A stretch of DNA of 64,000 nt from JBNKEI01 sp050288705 (GCA_050288705.1 JBNKEI010000207.1:62001-126000), one strand, 5' to 3'. Positions 1 to 9,919 are shown, counted from the first letter of the stretch. Translations and numbers: made by a program. The notes: generated by a model from the sequence alone, not told the origin.

Positions 1-18
1 CGCTGTTATTATTGAATC

Positions 19-510
19 ATGACTATCTGCCCCCTATGCGGAAACGCCCAAGAGCGAGATGATTGCGAAGTCTGCGGAAAACGACTTACTAATGTTCATG
101 CTAAAACCGAGATTTACCAGACTATGCCCGAGCTGGAACCCACTCTTCACCAAGAAAGCCCAAATTGGGAAGTGCAGCGCCTGAAAGTAATCGAGGATCA
201 CTGTACGCAAAAAGTAGAGGCAGTTTCTTTTACAATGCCGGGCTTGCTTACTCATGCTGGTTGGGCGCAACCGTTGGTTAGCAGTCCAATGCCCAAGCAG
301 ATGACTTGTCGGTATTGTGGTCAGGCGCAAGAAAATGCGCGGTTATGCCAAAAATGTGGACGCGCACTTCCTTTATGGACTGCGAAAGAGGTTTCTTCGA
401 CGTTTTCCGACACTGTTCCCCTAATTACCTGCGGCAACTGCGGCGTACCTACTCCTCCTGGCCGTTGTCGGGACTGCGGTGCAGTAAACTCCTACCCAGA
501 TATCGAATAG
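19..510 (+). CDS. Multi-zinc-ribbon protein, function unknown
   Basis: A 163-residue soluble protein with three separate pairs of CxxC knuckles: CPLC/CEVC at the N-terminus, CRYC/CQKC in the middle (about residues 98-115), and CGNC/CRDC near the C-terminus (about 138-155). This is the pattern of zinc-ribbon (DZR-like) domains, which bind structural zinc and usually mediate protein contacts. The linkers between ribbons are low in conserved features. An in-frame TGA lies two codons before the ATG, so the gene is complete, but no clear Shine-Dalgarno sequence is visible in the 18 bases available upstream. No enzymatic domain is seen and I do not assign a function. Confidence 0.7.
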   Translation: MTICPLCGNAQERDDCEVCGKRLTNVHAKTEIYQTMPELEPTLHQESPNWEVQRLKVIEDHCTQKVEAVSFTMPGLLTHAGWAQPLVSSPMPKQMTCRYCGQAQENARLCQKCGRALPLWTAKEVSSTFSDTVPLITCGNCGVPTPPGRCRDCGAVNSYPDIE

Positions 511-645
511 TTTTGTAATCGCAGTAAGGGGTTGCTTCTTTGGAATGTCGATACTTCTAGGCGGCAGATTTTTAAGCTGGCACAATGGCAAATTTAGTGA
601 GCTAGTGTAATCTTTGGAAATAGCATTTCATAAGGAGAGCAAGCG

Positions 646-906
646 GTGCTGCCGCATCTTGATTATAAGTGGATAGTAGTAGGTGTCTTGTTTGGACTGC
701 TGGTTCTAGTGAAGTTGTTGGCTGGTGGACGTCCATTTGATAAGCCAGTTAGGCGTACGCGTAGATTTGGACCGCGGGCCGAGCGTCTTTACTTGGGGTC
801 ACTTGAACCGATGGATTCGCCTCCCGAACGGTCAACTCATTCGTCAGCTACGCTTGGTGAACCCCCTTTGCCCGATCCCGAAAAAGAATTTTTCCGAGAT
901 TCCTAG
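646..906 (+). CDS. Small single-pass membrane protein, unknown function
   Basis: An 86-residue protein starting with GTG, supported by an AAGGAG ribosome-binding site eight bases upstream. Residues about 8-27 form one hydrophobic helix (WIVVGVLFGLLVLVKLLAGG), followed by a strongly basic stretch (RRTRR) and a proline- and acid-rich tail, so the protein is predicted to be anchored in the inner membrane with its tail in the cytoplasm. It sits 80 bases before alaS and may be co-transcribed with it. No family is recognised. Confidence 0.55.
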   Translation: MLPHLDYKWIVVGVLFGLLVLVKLLAGGRPFDKPVRRTRRFGPRAERLYLGSLEPMDSPPERSTHSSATLGEPPLPDPEKEFFRDS

Positions 907-986
907 TATGGTAGCGGCTCTTGTAAATCAGCTACCGTTTTAATGTAATTCTCTTGCTCTGCCCTGTAAGGGCCGGAAATTAAGCC

Positions 987-3671
987 ATGACGAAACGTAG
1001 CGCATCCGAAATTCGCGAAATATTTCTTTCATTCTTTGAACAAAAGGGGCATTTCCGAGCAGCTTCTTCTCCGCTGGTTCCCCAAAACGACCCTTCTCTG
1101 CTCTTTACTAATGCGGGAATGAACCAATTTAAAGACACATTTACCGGTCGGGAAAAGCGTGACTACTCGCGCGCGTGCAGTTCCCAAAAATGTGTTCGTG
1201 CCGGCGGAAAGCATAACGATTTAGATAACGTAGGCTATACTGCTCGTCACCATACATTTTTTGAAATGTTAGGAAACTTTTCTTTTGGAGATTACTTCAA
1301 AAAAGAAGCCATTGCATATGCTTGGGAATTAATAACCAGCCCTCAGTGGCTAGGCATCGACCCCAGTATCTTGGCAATTACAATTTTTGAAGGAGACGGT
1401 GGTATTCCTGCTGACGAAGAAGCGGCGAGTTTTTGGCGAGAGCAGGGTGTACGCGAAGAACGCATTTTCCGCTTAGGTAAAAAAGACAATTTTTGGCAAA
1501 TGGGGGACACCGGGCCCTGCGGGCCTTGCTCAGAGATTCATATTTACCGCGGACCGAGAGCAGAGCTCGCGGATATTGACGCGCATGCACGAAAGTTCTT
1601 TCTAGAAAACGCCATTGCCGATTCCGACAGTTGGATGGAAATATGGAATTTAGTTTTCATGCAATTTGAAATGGCCAAAAATGGTTCGCTTTCGCCGCTT
1701 CCTTCTCCTTCAATTGATACAGGCGCGGGTTTAGAACGATTATGCGCAGTAGTCCAAGAGGTCGAATCTAATTACGATACTGATTTAATGCTTTCGATTA
1801 TCGGTCGCATTGAAAAACTAATTGGTAAGACTTACCAAAGCTCGGTTTCTGTTGATGATGTAGCTATGAGAGTGATTGCCGATCACGCACGAGCGACTGC
1901 ATTCCTAGTAGCTGACGGAGTTTTGCCTTCCAATGAGGGTCGGGGATATGTATTACGGCGAATTTTGCGTCGTGCCATTCGCTATGGATCGCGATTAGGT
2001 TTTGAAGAACCATTTTTTTATGAAATTACTGACGAAGTGATTTCTCAAATGGGAGGATTTTATTCGGAGTTAATAACTCATCGTTCAACTATTCTTGAAT
2101 TCGCAAAAATGGAAGAAGTAAACTTTCGCCGCACTCTCGATAAAGGAATGCGTCTGCTTTCCGAAGCCATGGCAAAGGTTGAAATAGAAGGAAAACAAGA
2201 AATTCCCTCGGAAACGGTATTCTTCTTGTACGATACTCACGGATTTCCTGCTGACCTTACGCGTATTGTGGCTGCAGAGCGTAACTTGAAAGTCGACGAA
2301 AAAGCTTTTGAAGAATACAAAGCGGCACGGGTGGCTAATAGCCGTTTTGTGAATACTGCGGAACAATCTATTGCTGATGTATATCATCAAATACGCAATG
2401 AAATTGGTAACAGCGAGTTTTTGGGTTATGAAAGTATTTCTTCATCAGGAACCATTCGGGCATTAATCGCCCATGGAAAACGGGTGAGCACGGTTTCTGC
2501 CAGTGAAGAATCGGTAGAGGTAATTTGCGATCGCACTTCTTTCTACGGAGAATCCGGAGGACAAGTAGGAGATACAGGTGTTATTCAATGTGACGACCTA
2601 ATGATAGAAGTGCATGACACTATTAAACCAGTGGGAGGGATGATTGTTCATCGTGGAATAGTAAAAAAAGGTGTCTGCGAAGTAGGATGTAGAGTGCACT
2701 TGCAGGTTAATGCTGAGCGTCGCCAATCTATTCGTCTCAACCATTCAGCCACTCACCTCTTGCATCATGTATTAAGATCGGTTCTCGGCGACCATGTAAA
2801 ACAGGCCGGTTCTAAAGTAAGTCCCGATGGATTTCGATTTGATTACACTCATTTTTCTGCTCTTTCATTAGAACAGATAGTCGTCATTGAAGAAAAAGCG
2901 AATTCATTGATTCGCCAAAATATTTCTCAACAAGGCAAAGTAGTTACTATGGAGGAGGCGCGCCAAGAGGGGGCTACCATGCTTTTTGGAGAAAAGTATG
3001 GTGAAAAAGTGCGTATGGTTCGTTTTGGTCCTTCATTGGAGCTGTGTGGAGGAGTTCATGCAGACCATACCGGAGATATTGGCGCTTTCTTAATTGTAAG
3101 CGATGAGTCGTTAGCGGCGGGAGTTCGACGCATGGTCGGAGTAACCGGAGCTGAGGCCATTCGTCGCATGCAAGAGCAGCGTAGAAGTATACGTTCCATT
3201 TCCGATCAGCTACGCACTACCCCCGAAATGGCGGAAAAAGCCATTGAAAAACTAGTAGCTAATTTAAAACGCGCCGAAAAAGAGCTCGATCGACTTAAAA
3301 AACAGGGTTCTATCCTGGAAGCAGATGATTTGGCAAAAAGAGCGCGGGAAATAAGAGGAATTCAAGTGATTACCGCGCGTATCGATCCGGCAGATATTGA
3401 TCAGTTTCGTATTGCTGCTGACAAATTACGTGATCGCTTAAAAACCTCGCTAATTGTTTTAGGTGGTGAAAGGGAAGGAAAAGCAATATTGCTAGCAGCG
3501 GCATCTAAAAACGCGGTTGCTCAGGGAATTAAGGCTGGAGACTTGATTCGTGATGTTGCAAAAGAAGTAGGCGGCCGTGGTGGTGGAAAAGCTGATTTGG
3601 GGCAGGCTGGCGGTCTAGAAGTATCCAAAATTGATCGTGCTCTAGAAAGGGTCTACGAGCTTCTGGCCTAA
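987..3671 (+). CDS. alaS: Alanyl-tRNA synthetase
   Basis: Charges tRNA-Ala with alanine in the cytoplasm. At 894 residues it has the full length of bacterial AlaRS. The N-terminal class II core is recognised by the opening EIREIFLSFFEQKGH and the HHTFFEMLGNFSFGDYF block. The central editing domain has the zinc-binding HSATH motif (His586, His590) and CGGVH (Cys687, His691), which hydrolyse mischarged Ser- or Gly-tRNA. The C-terminal DHHA1 part ends with the glycine-rich GGRGGGKADLGQAGG motif. All expected domains and catalytic motifs are present, so the gene looks functional. It is followed at once by a PilZ-like/Hsp70-like gene. Confidence 0.98.
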   Translation: MTKRSASEIREIFLSFFEQKGHFRAASSPLVPQNDPSLLFTNAGMNQFKDTFTGREKRDYSRACSSQKCVRAGGKHNDLDNVGYTARHHTFFEMLGNFSFGDYFKKEAIAYAWELITSPQWLGIDPSILAITIFEGDGGIPADEEAASFWREQGVREERIFRLGKKDNFWQMGDTGPCGPCSEIHIYRGPRAELADIDAHARKFFLENAIADSDSWMEIWNLVFMQFEMAKNGSLSPLPSPSIDTGAGLERLCAVVQEVESNYDTDLMLSIIGRIEKLIGKTYQSSVSVDDVAMRVIADHARATAFLVADGVLPSNEGRGYVLRRILRRAIRYGSRLGFEEPFFYEITDEVISQMGGFYSELITHRSTILEFAKMEEVNFRRTLDKGMRLLSEAMAKVEIEGKQEIPSETVFFLYDTHGFPADLTRIVAAERNLKVDEKAFEEYKAARVANSRFVNTAEQSIADVYHQIRNEIGNSEFLGYESISSSGTIRALIAHGKRVSTVSASEESVEVICDRTSFYGESGGQVGDTGVIQCDDLMIEVHDTIKPVGGMIVHRGIVKKGVCEVGCRVHLQVNAERRQSIRLNHSATHLLHHVLRSVLGDHVKQAGSKVSPDGFRFDYTHFSALSLEQIVVIEEKANSLIRQNISQQGKVVTMEEARQEGATMLFGEKYGEKVRMVRFGPSLELCGGVHADHTGDIGAFLIVSDESLAAGVRRMVGVTGAEAIRRMQEQRRSIRSISDQLRTTPEMAEKAIEKLVANLKRAEKELDRLKKQGSILEADDLAKRAREIRGIQVITARIDPADIDQFRIAADKLRDRLKTSLIVLGGEREGKAILLAAASKNAVAQGIKAGDLIRDVAKEVGGRGGGKADLGQAGGLEVSKIDRALERVYELLA

Positions 3672-3737
3672 GGCTGCCCGAGACAGACTCGACAGCGTGT
3701 CTTGCGGTTAGTGGGTACAGGATTACCAGGTGGCTAC

Positions 3738-5555
3738 ATGCGCGAAACTCCCATTCCTGTTCGTCTACTGGTTCCCCATGCTAGCGAGGATGAGTTTTTT
3801 GGAGAGTTCGAGCCGTGCTGGCGCCAAGGTTCAATTTTTCTGGCCACCAGCAGGCCCAGTCCTCCAGGTGCTTGGCTAGTTTTCGAATTTGTGCTTGCCA
3901 GTGGCAAAAAAGTTTTGCGTGGCGAGGGGAGAGTAATCGATGCCGCCTGGTCTGATTCTCCTCGGCCAGGGATGACTTTGCTTCTCGGCGAGCTTGATTC
4001 GCCACGTGTAAGTACCTGGACTAAAAGAATTACCGAACAAAAAGAGGCAATTCCTGACCACCGAAGACGTTGGCAAGCGGTTTTGGAAAGGCCTAACCGA
4101 GAAATTAGTCCCCGCATTTCTCCTCCTATAGTAGGTATTGAGTGGGGAATTGATGTATTGAGAGCATCTTGGTGTACTGAGCAATCGCCGCAACCTTTAG
4201 CGTTGGAAAACGAAAACAGTAATTTGCCTGCATGGATAGCTTGGGACAATCTAGAGGAATTATGCATGGGAACTCGTGCGCTGAAGTTGGCTAAAGAAGA
4301 GCCAGCGAAAGCCATGGGAGCCTTACGAATGCTGCTAGGACAGAGTTCCCGCTCGCCGTTGGTTCGCGAAATAGAAAAGCATTTTTTTTACGACATAGAT
4401 GAAAACGAAAATGGCGATCTAGTAATCAAAATGCCAGAAAAAGCACAATCCTTATTGCAGATATCTTCTCAACTATTAGCGGAAATCCAAAAGAAAGCTT
4501 CTCTAATTTGGGGTTCGCCGGTAAAAAAAGCAGTAATCGCCGTTCCTTCCTGTTTTTATTTTCGGCAACGAGAGGCTATACAACAGGCTTGCCAGCTTGC
4601 AGGTTGGGAACTGGAAAAGATGGTGAGTGAGCCGGTTGCTGCAGCTATGGCTTATGAATTTGGAAAAGGTTTGGCGAGAAAGCGGGTTTTGGTATTTCAC
4701 TGGGATGGAAGAATAATAGATATATGTGTGCTGGAAATTACGGGAAATGATTTCGAAATGATTGCGTCAGGAGGTGAAACAGTAGGCGTTTTAGAATCAG
4801 CTTCTACTGGCTTTGCCGAGAGAAGTCGGCACTTGTGTAAAAAAATTTTTGACCAATATAAATTAAGTACTTCGGCAATAGACGAAATTTTGTTATTGGG
4901 AGAGCAATCACGAATTCAGGGAATTAGTGAATGGTTGGAACATTTTCTTGGAAAACCAGTGCAAGTAATGGAGTCTAAAGGATTGATAGCCTCGGGCGCT
5001 GCTCTTTTAGGCAAAGGACTGCGAGAGCAAGACCAAGACGACGCCGATTTTTTTTGTTTGCACTGTAGCGAATTACTCTCTGCTTCAATTGCTATTTTGG
5101 TTTTTGAGAACAAAGAAGATAGATTCGAAAAAATGCTTTCTATTCCTTCACGATTGCCGTGCGAAAAAACGAGAGAATTCTGTGCAGATGAGCACGGAGA
5201 GCTAAGCTTTTGGGTGTTTCAAGGAGAAGGCGATTGTTGGGAAGAAATGGAATGCTTGGGCGAAATACGTCTTGCCGAGCTGGATGTTGGTGCGCAGGTG
5301 GAAATATTATTCTCGGTTTCCCGAGATGGAATACTCACGATTTTTACTCACGCACGGGGAACCTATCAGAAGCTGAATTGGAATCGGGCGAGTTTTTGGA
5401 AGAATAGATGGAGCGAGCAATCGTTTTTTAATGCAGAGCCTGTTCCTACTTCGCCGGAATTGAACTGCGAAAAAACGGCAGCGGAAGAAAAAGGCATTTT
5501 TAGTGGTTTTAAGCGCTTACTAAAAAACCCTAGAAATGCCGCTTCTAAGATTTAA
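3738..5555 (+). CDS. PilZ-like/Hsp70-like fusion protein with degenerate ATPase motifs
   Basis: The ATG at 3738 is preferred over a TTG at 3702 because AGGTGG lies just upstream; this gives 605 residues. Residues about 1-105 resemble the myxobacterial PilZ-type domain (GSIFLATSRPSPPGAWL, then RGEGRVIDAAW and PRPGMTLLLGELD), but lack the RxxxR and D/NxSxxG c-di-GMP signatures. Residues about 130-435 follow the Hsp70/DnaK actin-like fold: VAVPS-type strand (VKKAVIAVPSCFYFRQREAI), SEPVAAAMAYEFG, and IDEILLLGEQSRIQGISEWL. The phosphate-binding loops are altered: DLGTT becomes EWGID, and DLGGGT becomes HWDGR. It is therefore probably a non-ATPase scaffold or sensor rather than a chaperone. Role unknown; its position between alaS and the pil operon may be incidental. 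Confidence 0.75.
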   Translation: MRETPIPVRLLVPHASEDEFFGEFEPCWRQGSIFLATSRPSPPGAWLVFEFVLASGKKVLRGEGRVIDAAWSDSPRPGMTLLLGELDSPRVSTWTKRITEQKEAIPDHRRRWQAVLERPNREISPRISPPIVGIEWGIDVLRASWCTEQSPQPLALENENSNLPAWIAWDNLEELCMGTRALKLAKEEPAKAMGALRMLLGQSSRSPLVREIEKHFFYDIDENENGDLVIKMPEKAQSLLQISSQLLAEIQKKASLIWGSPVKKAVIAVPSCFYFRQREAIQQACQLAGWELEKMVSEPVAAAMAYEFGKGLARKRVLVFHWDGRIIDICVLEITGNDFEMIASGGETVGVLESASTGFAERSRHLCKKIFDQYKLSTSAIDEILLLGEQSRIQGISEWLEHFLGKPVQVMESKGLIASGAALLGKGLREQDQDDADFFCLHCSELLSASIAILVFENKEDRFEKMLSIPSRLPCEKTREFCADEHGELSFWVFQGEGDCWEEMECLGEIRLAELDVGAQVEILFSVSRDGILTIFTHARGTYQKLNWNRASFWKNRWSEQSFFNAEPVPTSPELNCEKTAAEEKGIFSGFKRLLKNPRNAASKI

Positions 5556-5701
5556 TTTGTCCTGGGGGCAAGATCACCATTTTACCAGTTGATTGGATGA
5601 CTGATCCAAAATTGCCAGGCGGTTGAGTTGATGTCGGCTTATTAGTGGTTCTATTTTATATTTCGCGTTACCGAAAGCAAAAAAGCTTTAGCTAATAAAT
5701 C

Positions 5702-5707
5702 TATAAT
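5702..5707 (+). promoter_or_regulatory. Possible -10 box upstream of pilB
   Basis: A perfect TATAAT lies 127 bases before the pilB start, in an otherwise empty, AT-rich intergenic stretch of 278 bases (5556-5833). No good -35 hexamer is seen at normal spacing, so this is a weak call. A small AAAGC-A5-GCTTT hairpin-like repeat just upstream may be a remnant terminator of the preceding gene. Confidence 0.25.
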
Positions 5708-5833
5708 AAATTACCAAGTTCAAAACCGGTCAGCGAAATGGTTGATTTTGCGAAGCCAGGAGTAGTGGGCATTCTTGACCGCGCAAAGGCATTCCGCGTA
5801 CAGTTTGCTAATCGTTGGCTTTTCGAGGTGCCT

Positions 5834-7537
5834 ATGGGCAGTAGGTTAGGAGAACTTCTGGTCCGGGAGAACTTAATCTCCATGGCCCAATTAAAAAAGG
5901 CACAGGAACAGCAGTCAAAGACTGGTGGGCGTATTGGCTACCACTTGATCAAAGTTGGGGCTATTGAAGAAACCAAACTTACCGATTTTCTTTCTAAGCA
6001 ATACGGTGTACCTTCGGTCAATCTTAAAGATTTTGATATTGATCCGGAAATTATAAAGCTGATCCCAAAAGAAGTATGCGAAAAGCACCTTGTTCTTCCG
6101 GTAAATCGCGCTGGTGCTTCACTGATTGTTGCAATGCATGATCCATCGAATATTTTGGCGATGGACGATATTAAATTTCTAACCGGATACAATGTAGAAT
6201 CGGTAGTGGCTTCAGAAGTATCTATCCGCGAGGCAATTGAAAAGTATTACTCTCCCAAAGGTCCGTCCTTAGAAGAAATTGTGGGAGAAATTGATGACTC
6301 GGGTGTGGAAGTAGCTGAAGAAACTGAAGCCGAGGATGTGGCTGACCTGGCTCGGGCTGCTGATGATGCGCCGGTTGTAAAACTAGTTAATTTGATCTTG
6401 CTCGATGCGATAAAGAAAGGGGCTAGCGATATTCACGTTGAGCCCTATGAAAAAGATTTTCGGGTTCGTTTTCGGATTGACGGTGTGTTGTATGAAGTTA
6501 TGAAGCCACCTATGAAATTGAAAAGCGCAATTACTAGTCGCCTAAAAATTATGTCGTCTCTAGACATTTCTGAGCGTCGATTGCCTCAGGATGGACGAAT
6601 AAAACTAAAACTTGGCGGCGGAAAAGAAATGGACTACCGCGTCTCGGTTTGCCCCACGCTTTTTGGAGAAAAGGTGGTGCTTCGTTTATTAGACAAAAGC
6701 AATCTTCAATTGGATATGACTAAATTGGGATTTGAACCTGGACCGCTGAAGTGGTTCAAAGAAGCTATTGATCGTCCATTTGGAATGGTATTGGTGACAG
6801 GACCTACTGGTTCTGGAAAAACTACTACCCTGTATTCGGCATTATCCGAGCTAAATAAAGTGTCCGAAAATATTTCTACCGCGGAAGATCCGGTAGAATT
6901 CAATTTTGCAGGCATCAATCAAGTGCAAATGCATGAAGATATTGGATTGAATTTTGCTGCGGCGCTACGCAGTTTTTTGCGGCAAGATCCTGACATAATT
7001 ATGATTGGTGAGATTCGTGATTTTGAAACCGCAGAAATTGGTGTGAAAGCGGCGCTTACCGGTCACTTAGTTTTGTCTACCTTGCATACCAATGACGCTC
7101 CATCTACAATTAGTCGTATGCTTAATATGGGAATTGAGCCTTTTTTAGTAACCGCTTCCGTCAATCTTATTCTTGCGCAGAGATTGGCGCGAAGATTGTG
7201 CGCAGAATGTAAGCGCCCCGCAGAATTGGAAGAACAAGTTCTGCTCGACGCAGGGGTTCCGCCGGACAAAATTGGTACTTTCCAGGTATTTGAACCGGGC
7301 GGATGTAAGTTGTGTAATGATCGTGGCTACAAAGGACGTGTAGCCTTGTACGAGGTAATGCCATTTTGGGACGGACTAAAAGAATTAGTTATTAATGGCG
7401 CATCTGCAGCAGAAATCAAGCAAGAGGCCATCAGACTGGGTTTGCAGACCTTGCGCATGGCCGGATTAAATAAGTTAATAGCAGGAATGACCAGCCTCGA
7501 GGAAGTTTTGGGAAATACTGCTCCAGATCAATTTTAG
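5834..7537 (+). CDS. pilB: Type IV pilus extension ATPase PilB
   Basis: Cytoplasmic hexameric ATPase that drives pilin polymerisation. I place the start at the ATG at 5834, with GAGG five bases upstream. The resulting N-terminus (MGSRLGELLVRENLIS) begins exactly as PilB/GspE MshEN domains do; a longer reading from 5738 would add 32 unrelated residues. The 567-residue length matches PilB of Myxococcus-type systems. Walker A is GPTGSGKTT at about residue 323, followed by the Asp box and the Walker B strand MIGEIRDFETAE. A C-terminal CAEC/CKLC pair forms the usual zinc site. It is the first gene of a pilB-pilT-pilC-pilS-pilR cluster with 20-base spacing to pilT. Confidence 0.96.
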   Translation: MGSRLGELLVRENLISMAQLKKAQEQQSKTGGRIGYHLIKVGAIEETKLTDFLSKQYGVPSVNLKDFDIDPEIIKLIPKEVCEKHLVLPVNRAGASLIVAMHDPSNILAMDDIKFLTGYNVESVVASEVSIREAIEKYYSPKGPSLEEIVGEIDDSGVEVAEETEAEDVADLARAADDAPVVKLVNLILLDAIKKGASDIHVEPYEKDFRVRFRIDGVLYEVMKPPMKLKSAITSRLKIMSSLDISERRLPQDGRIKLKLGGGKEMDYRVSVCPTLFGEKVVLRLLDKSNLQLDMTKLGFEPGPLKWFKEAIDRPFGMVLVTGPTGSGKTTTLYSALSELNKVSENISTAEDPVEFNFAGINQVQMHEDIGLNFAAALRSFLRQDPDIIMIGEIRDFETAEIGVKAALTGHLVLSTLHTNDAPSTISRMLNMGIEPFLVTASVNLILAQRLARRLCAECKRPAELEEQVLLDAGVPPDKIGTFQVFEPGGCKLCNDRGYKGRVALYEVMPFWDGLKELVINGASAAEIKQEAIRLGLQTLRMAGLNKLIAGMTSLEEVLGNTAPDQF

Positions 7538-7557
7538 TACAGGAATGGGGGTATCTT

Positions 7558-8658
7558 TTGCTGAATTTGCACCAATTATTAAAAACAATGGTTGAAAAAG
7601 GGGCCAGCGACCTGCATATAACCACTGGGTCGCCCCCTCAACTACGCATCGATGGCAAATTGGTACCATTGAATACCCCGCCCTTGGCTCCAGTAGATAC
7701 CAAACAACTATGTTACTCTATTCTAACTGATGCTCAGAAGCATCGTTTTGAAGAAGAAAGCGAACTGGACCTTTCTTTCGGAGTAAAGGGGCTTTCTCGT
7801 TTTCGCGCCAATGTTTTTGTGCAACGTGGTGCGGTGGCTGCAGCTTTTCGCACCATTCCCTTTAAAATACTTTCTTTTGCAGAGTTGGGTTTGCCTCCTA
7901 TTGTTTCTGAGCTGGCAAAAAAACCTCGGGGGCTGGTATTGGTTACAGGGCCGACAGGGTCAGGAAAGTCTACTACCTTAGCTTCTATTATAGACAAAAT
8001 AAATACCGAAAGACATGAGCATATTCTTACCATTGAGGACCCTATAGAATTCTTGCACCCCCACAAGAATTGCATAGTGAATCAAAGAGAAGTTGGCGCG
8101 GACACGCGTTCGTTTAAGCTCGCTTTGAAATACATTCTTCGGCAAGATCCCGATGTTGTATTAATTGGTGAAATGCGAGATCTAGAAACCATGGAAGCAG
8201 CACTGGTGATTTCCGAAACCGGTCATTTGGCTTTTGGTACATTGCATACTAATAGTTGCGTGCAGACAATCAATAGAGTTTTGGACGTTTTTCCTCCTTA
8301 TCAACAGCCGCAGGTGCGAGCACAGCTTTCTTTTGTATTAGAGGGAGTATTAACCCAAGCTTTACTGCCGCGCGCGGGACAACCTGGACGAGTGCTCGCT
8401 ATGGAAATTATGGTTCCCAATCCGGCAATTCGGAACCTTATTCGGGAAGATAAAATACATCAGATTTATTCGCAGATGCAGGTAGGGCAACAAAGATTCG
8501 GTATGCAAACCTTTAATCAGAGTCTTTTGTCGCTAGTACAGAAAAAACTTATTACCGTAGATGATGCCCTGGGCCGATCTTCCGATTCCGAAGAGCTACG
8601 AAACATGATGGGAACTACGAGCCTGCGAAATCAAAATACTGGAAACACCTCACGTTGA
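7558..8658 (+). CDS. pilT: Type IV pilus retraction ATPase PilT
   Basis: ATPase that powers pilus disassembly and twitching motility. The 366-residue protein opens with LNLHQLLKTMVEKGASDLH, the typical PilT N-terminus, so the TTG at 7558 is taken as the start, with a G-rich tract upstream as a weak ribosome-binding site. Walker A is GPTGSGKST (about residue 131). The Asp and His boxes and the Walker B region (LIGEMRDLETMEAAL) are intact. The conserved AIRNLIREDKIHQIYSQMQ near the C-terminus is characteristic of PilT rather than PilB. It lies between pilB and pilC in the same operon. Confidence 0.96.
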   Translation: MLNLHQLLKTMVEKGASDLHITTGSPPQLRIDGKLVPLNTPPLAPVDTKQLCYSILTDAQKHRFEEESELDLSFGVKGLSRFRANVFVQRGAVAAAFRTIPFKILSFAELGLPPIVSELAKKPRGLVLVTGPTGSGKSTTLASIIDKINTERHEHILTIEDPIEFLHPHKNCIVNQREVGADTRSFKLALKYILRQDPDVVLIGEMRDLETMEAALVISETGHLAFGTLHTNSCVQTINRVLDVFPPYQQPQVRAQLSFVLEGVLTQALLPRAGQPGRVLAMEIMVPNPAIRNLIREDKIHQIYSQMQVGQQRFGMQTFNQSLLSLVQKKLITVDDALGRSSDSEELRNMMGTTSLRNQNTGNTSR

Positions 8659-8677
8659 TGCAAAAAAGGAGGACCCT

Positions 8678-9919
8678 ATGTCCCCTGGACCAGCGGTAGC
8701 TCAAAAGAATTCTCCCAAAATGAAGGTATGGCTGTGGGAGGCAAAAAATAAAAACGGTGATATCAAAAAAGGAGAAATTGAGGCCGCCGACGCAGAGGTA
8801 GTAGAAAACCGTTTGCGTTCATTGGGGTATACTCCAGTTAAGGTACGCAAAAAACCAGCTAACATTGTCATTCCTGGACTGGGAGGAGTTACCAAGAAAG
8901 ACCTGCTAGTTTTTACACGTACGTTCGCCACTATGATTGACGCTGGTCTGCCGCTAGTGCAATGCTTAGAGCTATTGGCGGGACAAACTGAAAATCCAGA
9001 AATGAAAAAAGTTTTATTGGCAGTAAAAGCTAAAGTTGAAGAGGGCGCGACATTTGCCGATGCTCTAAGGGAGCACCCTAAAGTATTTAACGAGCTATAT
9101 GTACAATTAGTTGCGGCTGGAGAAATGGGTGGTATTTTAGATACTATATTAAGTAGATTGGCGGCATTTATTGAAAAAAATGAAAAATTAAAGCGTAAAA
9201 TTAAAGGGGCTATGACTTATCCTGTAATTGTGCTATGTATTGCAGTATTAGTAGTTGCTGTTCTTCTTTTAAAGGTTACGCCAACTTTTCAAAAAATGTT
9301 TCAAGATTTCGGTGGCACCATGCCGGCTCCTACTCAATTTGTAATTGATGTTTCGGAGTGGCTACAGTCATATATTTTGCATTTAATTGGAGCCATTATT
9401 GGTGTTGTTTTTTCTGTGCGGGCATTTTTAAGAAATAAGAAGGGAAGAAGCATATTTGACAAATATATTTTGAAAGCGCCTTTGTTTGGTCCCTTGATTC
9501 GAAAAATCGCAGTGGCAAGATTCACCCGTACGCTGGGTACAATGATTAGTTCAGGTGTTCCAATACTAGATGCGCTGGAAATTGTTTCAAAAACGGCGGG
9601 TAATCGTACCATTGAATCTGCTATTTATTACACTCGCTCAAAAATAAGTGAAGGAAAAACCATTGCCGCACCGCTTTTGGAAACCGGAGTCTTTCCTACC
9701 ATGGTAGTGCAAATGATTGGGGTGGGCGAGGCGACTGGCGCGATGGATCAAATGCTAAACAAAATTGCGGATTTTTATGATGATGAAGTTGATGTGGCCA
9801 TAGGAGCACTTACTTCTATGATTGAGCCAATTATGATGGTTTTTTTGGGCGGGATTGTGGGTGGATTTTTAATAGCCATGTACATGCCTATTTTCAGTAT
9901 CGCCGGGACTGTCAACTAG
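8678..9919 (+). CDS. pilC: Type IV pilus inner-membrane platform protein PilC
   Basis: Polytopic inner-membrane protein on which PilB and PilT act. At 413 residues it has normal length and two copies of the GspF/T2SF domain, each starting with a FTRTFATMIDAGLPL-type segment (first about residue 87; second FTRTLGTMISSGVPI, about 285). Three hydrophobic segments are visible, about residues 185-205, 235-255 and at the C-terminus. An excellent AAGGAGGA ribosome-binding site sits four bases before the ATG. Its TAG stop overlaps the GTG start of pilS by one base, indicating translational coupling. Confidence 0.96.
   Translation: MSPGPAVAQKNSPKMKVWLWEAKNKNGDIKKGEIEAADAEVVENRLRSLGYTPVKVRKKPANIVIPGLGGVTKKDLLVFTRTFATMIDAGLPLVQCLELLAGQTENPEMKKVLLAVKAKVEEGATFADALREHPKVFNELYVQLVAAGEMGGILDTILSRLAAFIEKNEKLKRKIKGAMTYPVIVLCIAVLVVAVLLLKVTPTFQKMFQDFGGTMPAPTQFVIDVSEWLQSYILHLIGAIIGVVFSVRAFLRNKKGRSIFDKYILKAPLFGPLIRKIAVARFTRTLGTMISSGVPILDALEIVSKTAGNRTIESAIYYTRSKISEGKTIAAPLLETGVFPTMVVQMIGVGEATGAMDQMLNKIADFYDDEVDVAIGALTSMIEPIMMVFLGGIVGGFLIAMYMPIFSIAGTVN

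Noticed and set aside
578..592. TGGCAC-like string resembling a sigma-54 promoter before the small membrane protein gene
   Set aside because: The second GC element is at the wrong distance from GG and the -12 TTGC is missing.
3734..4315. Long antisense ORFs over the PilZ-like/Hsp70-like gene
   Set aside because: They are shadows of the sense frame, with no domain similarity or ribosome-binding site.
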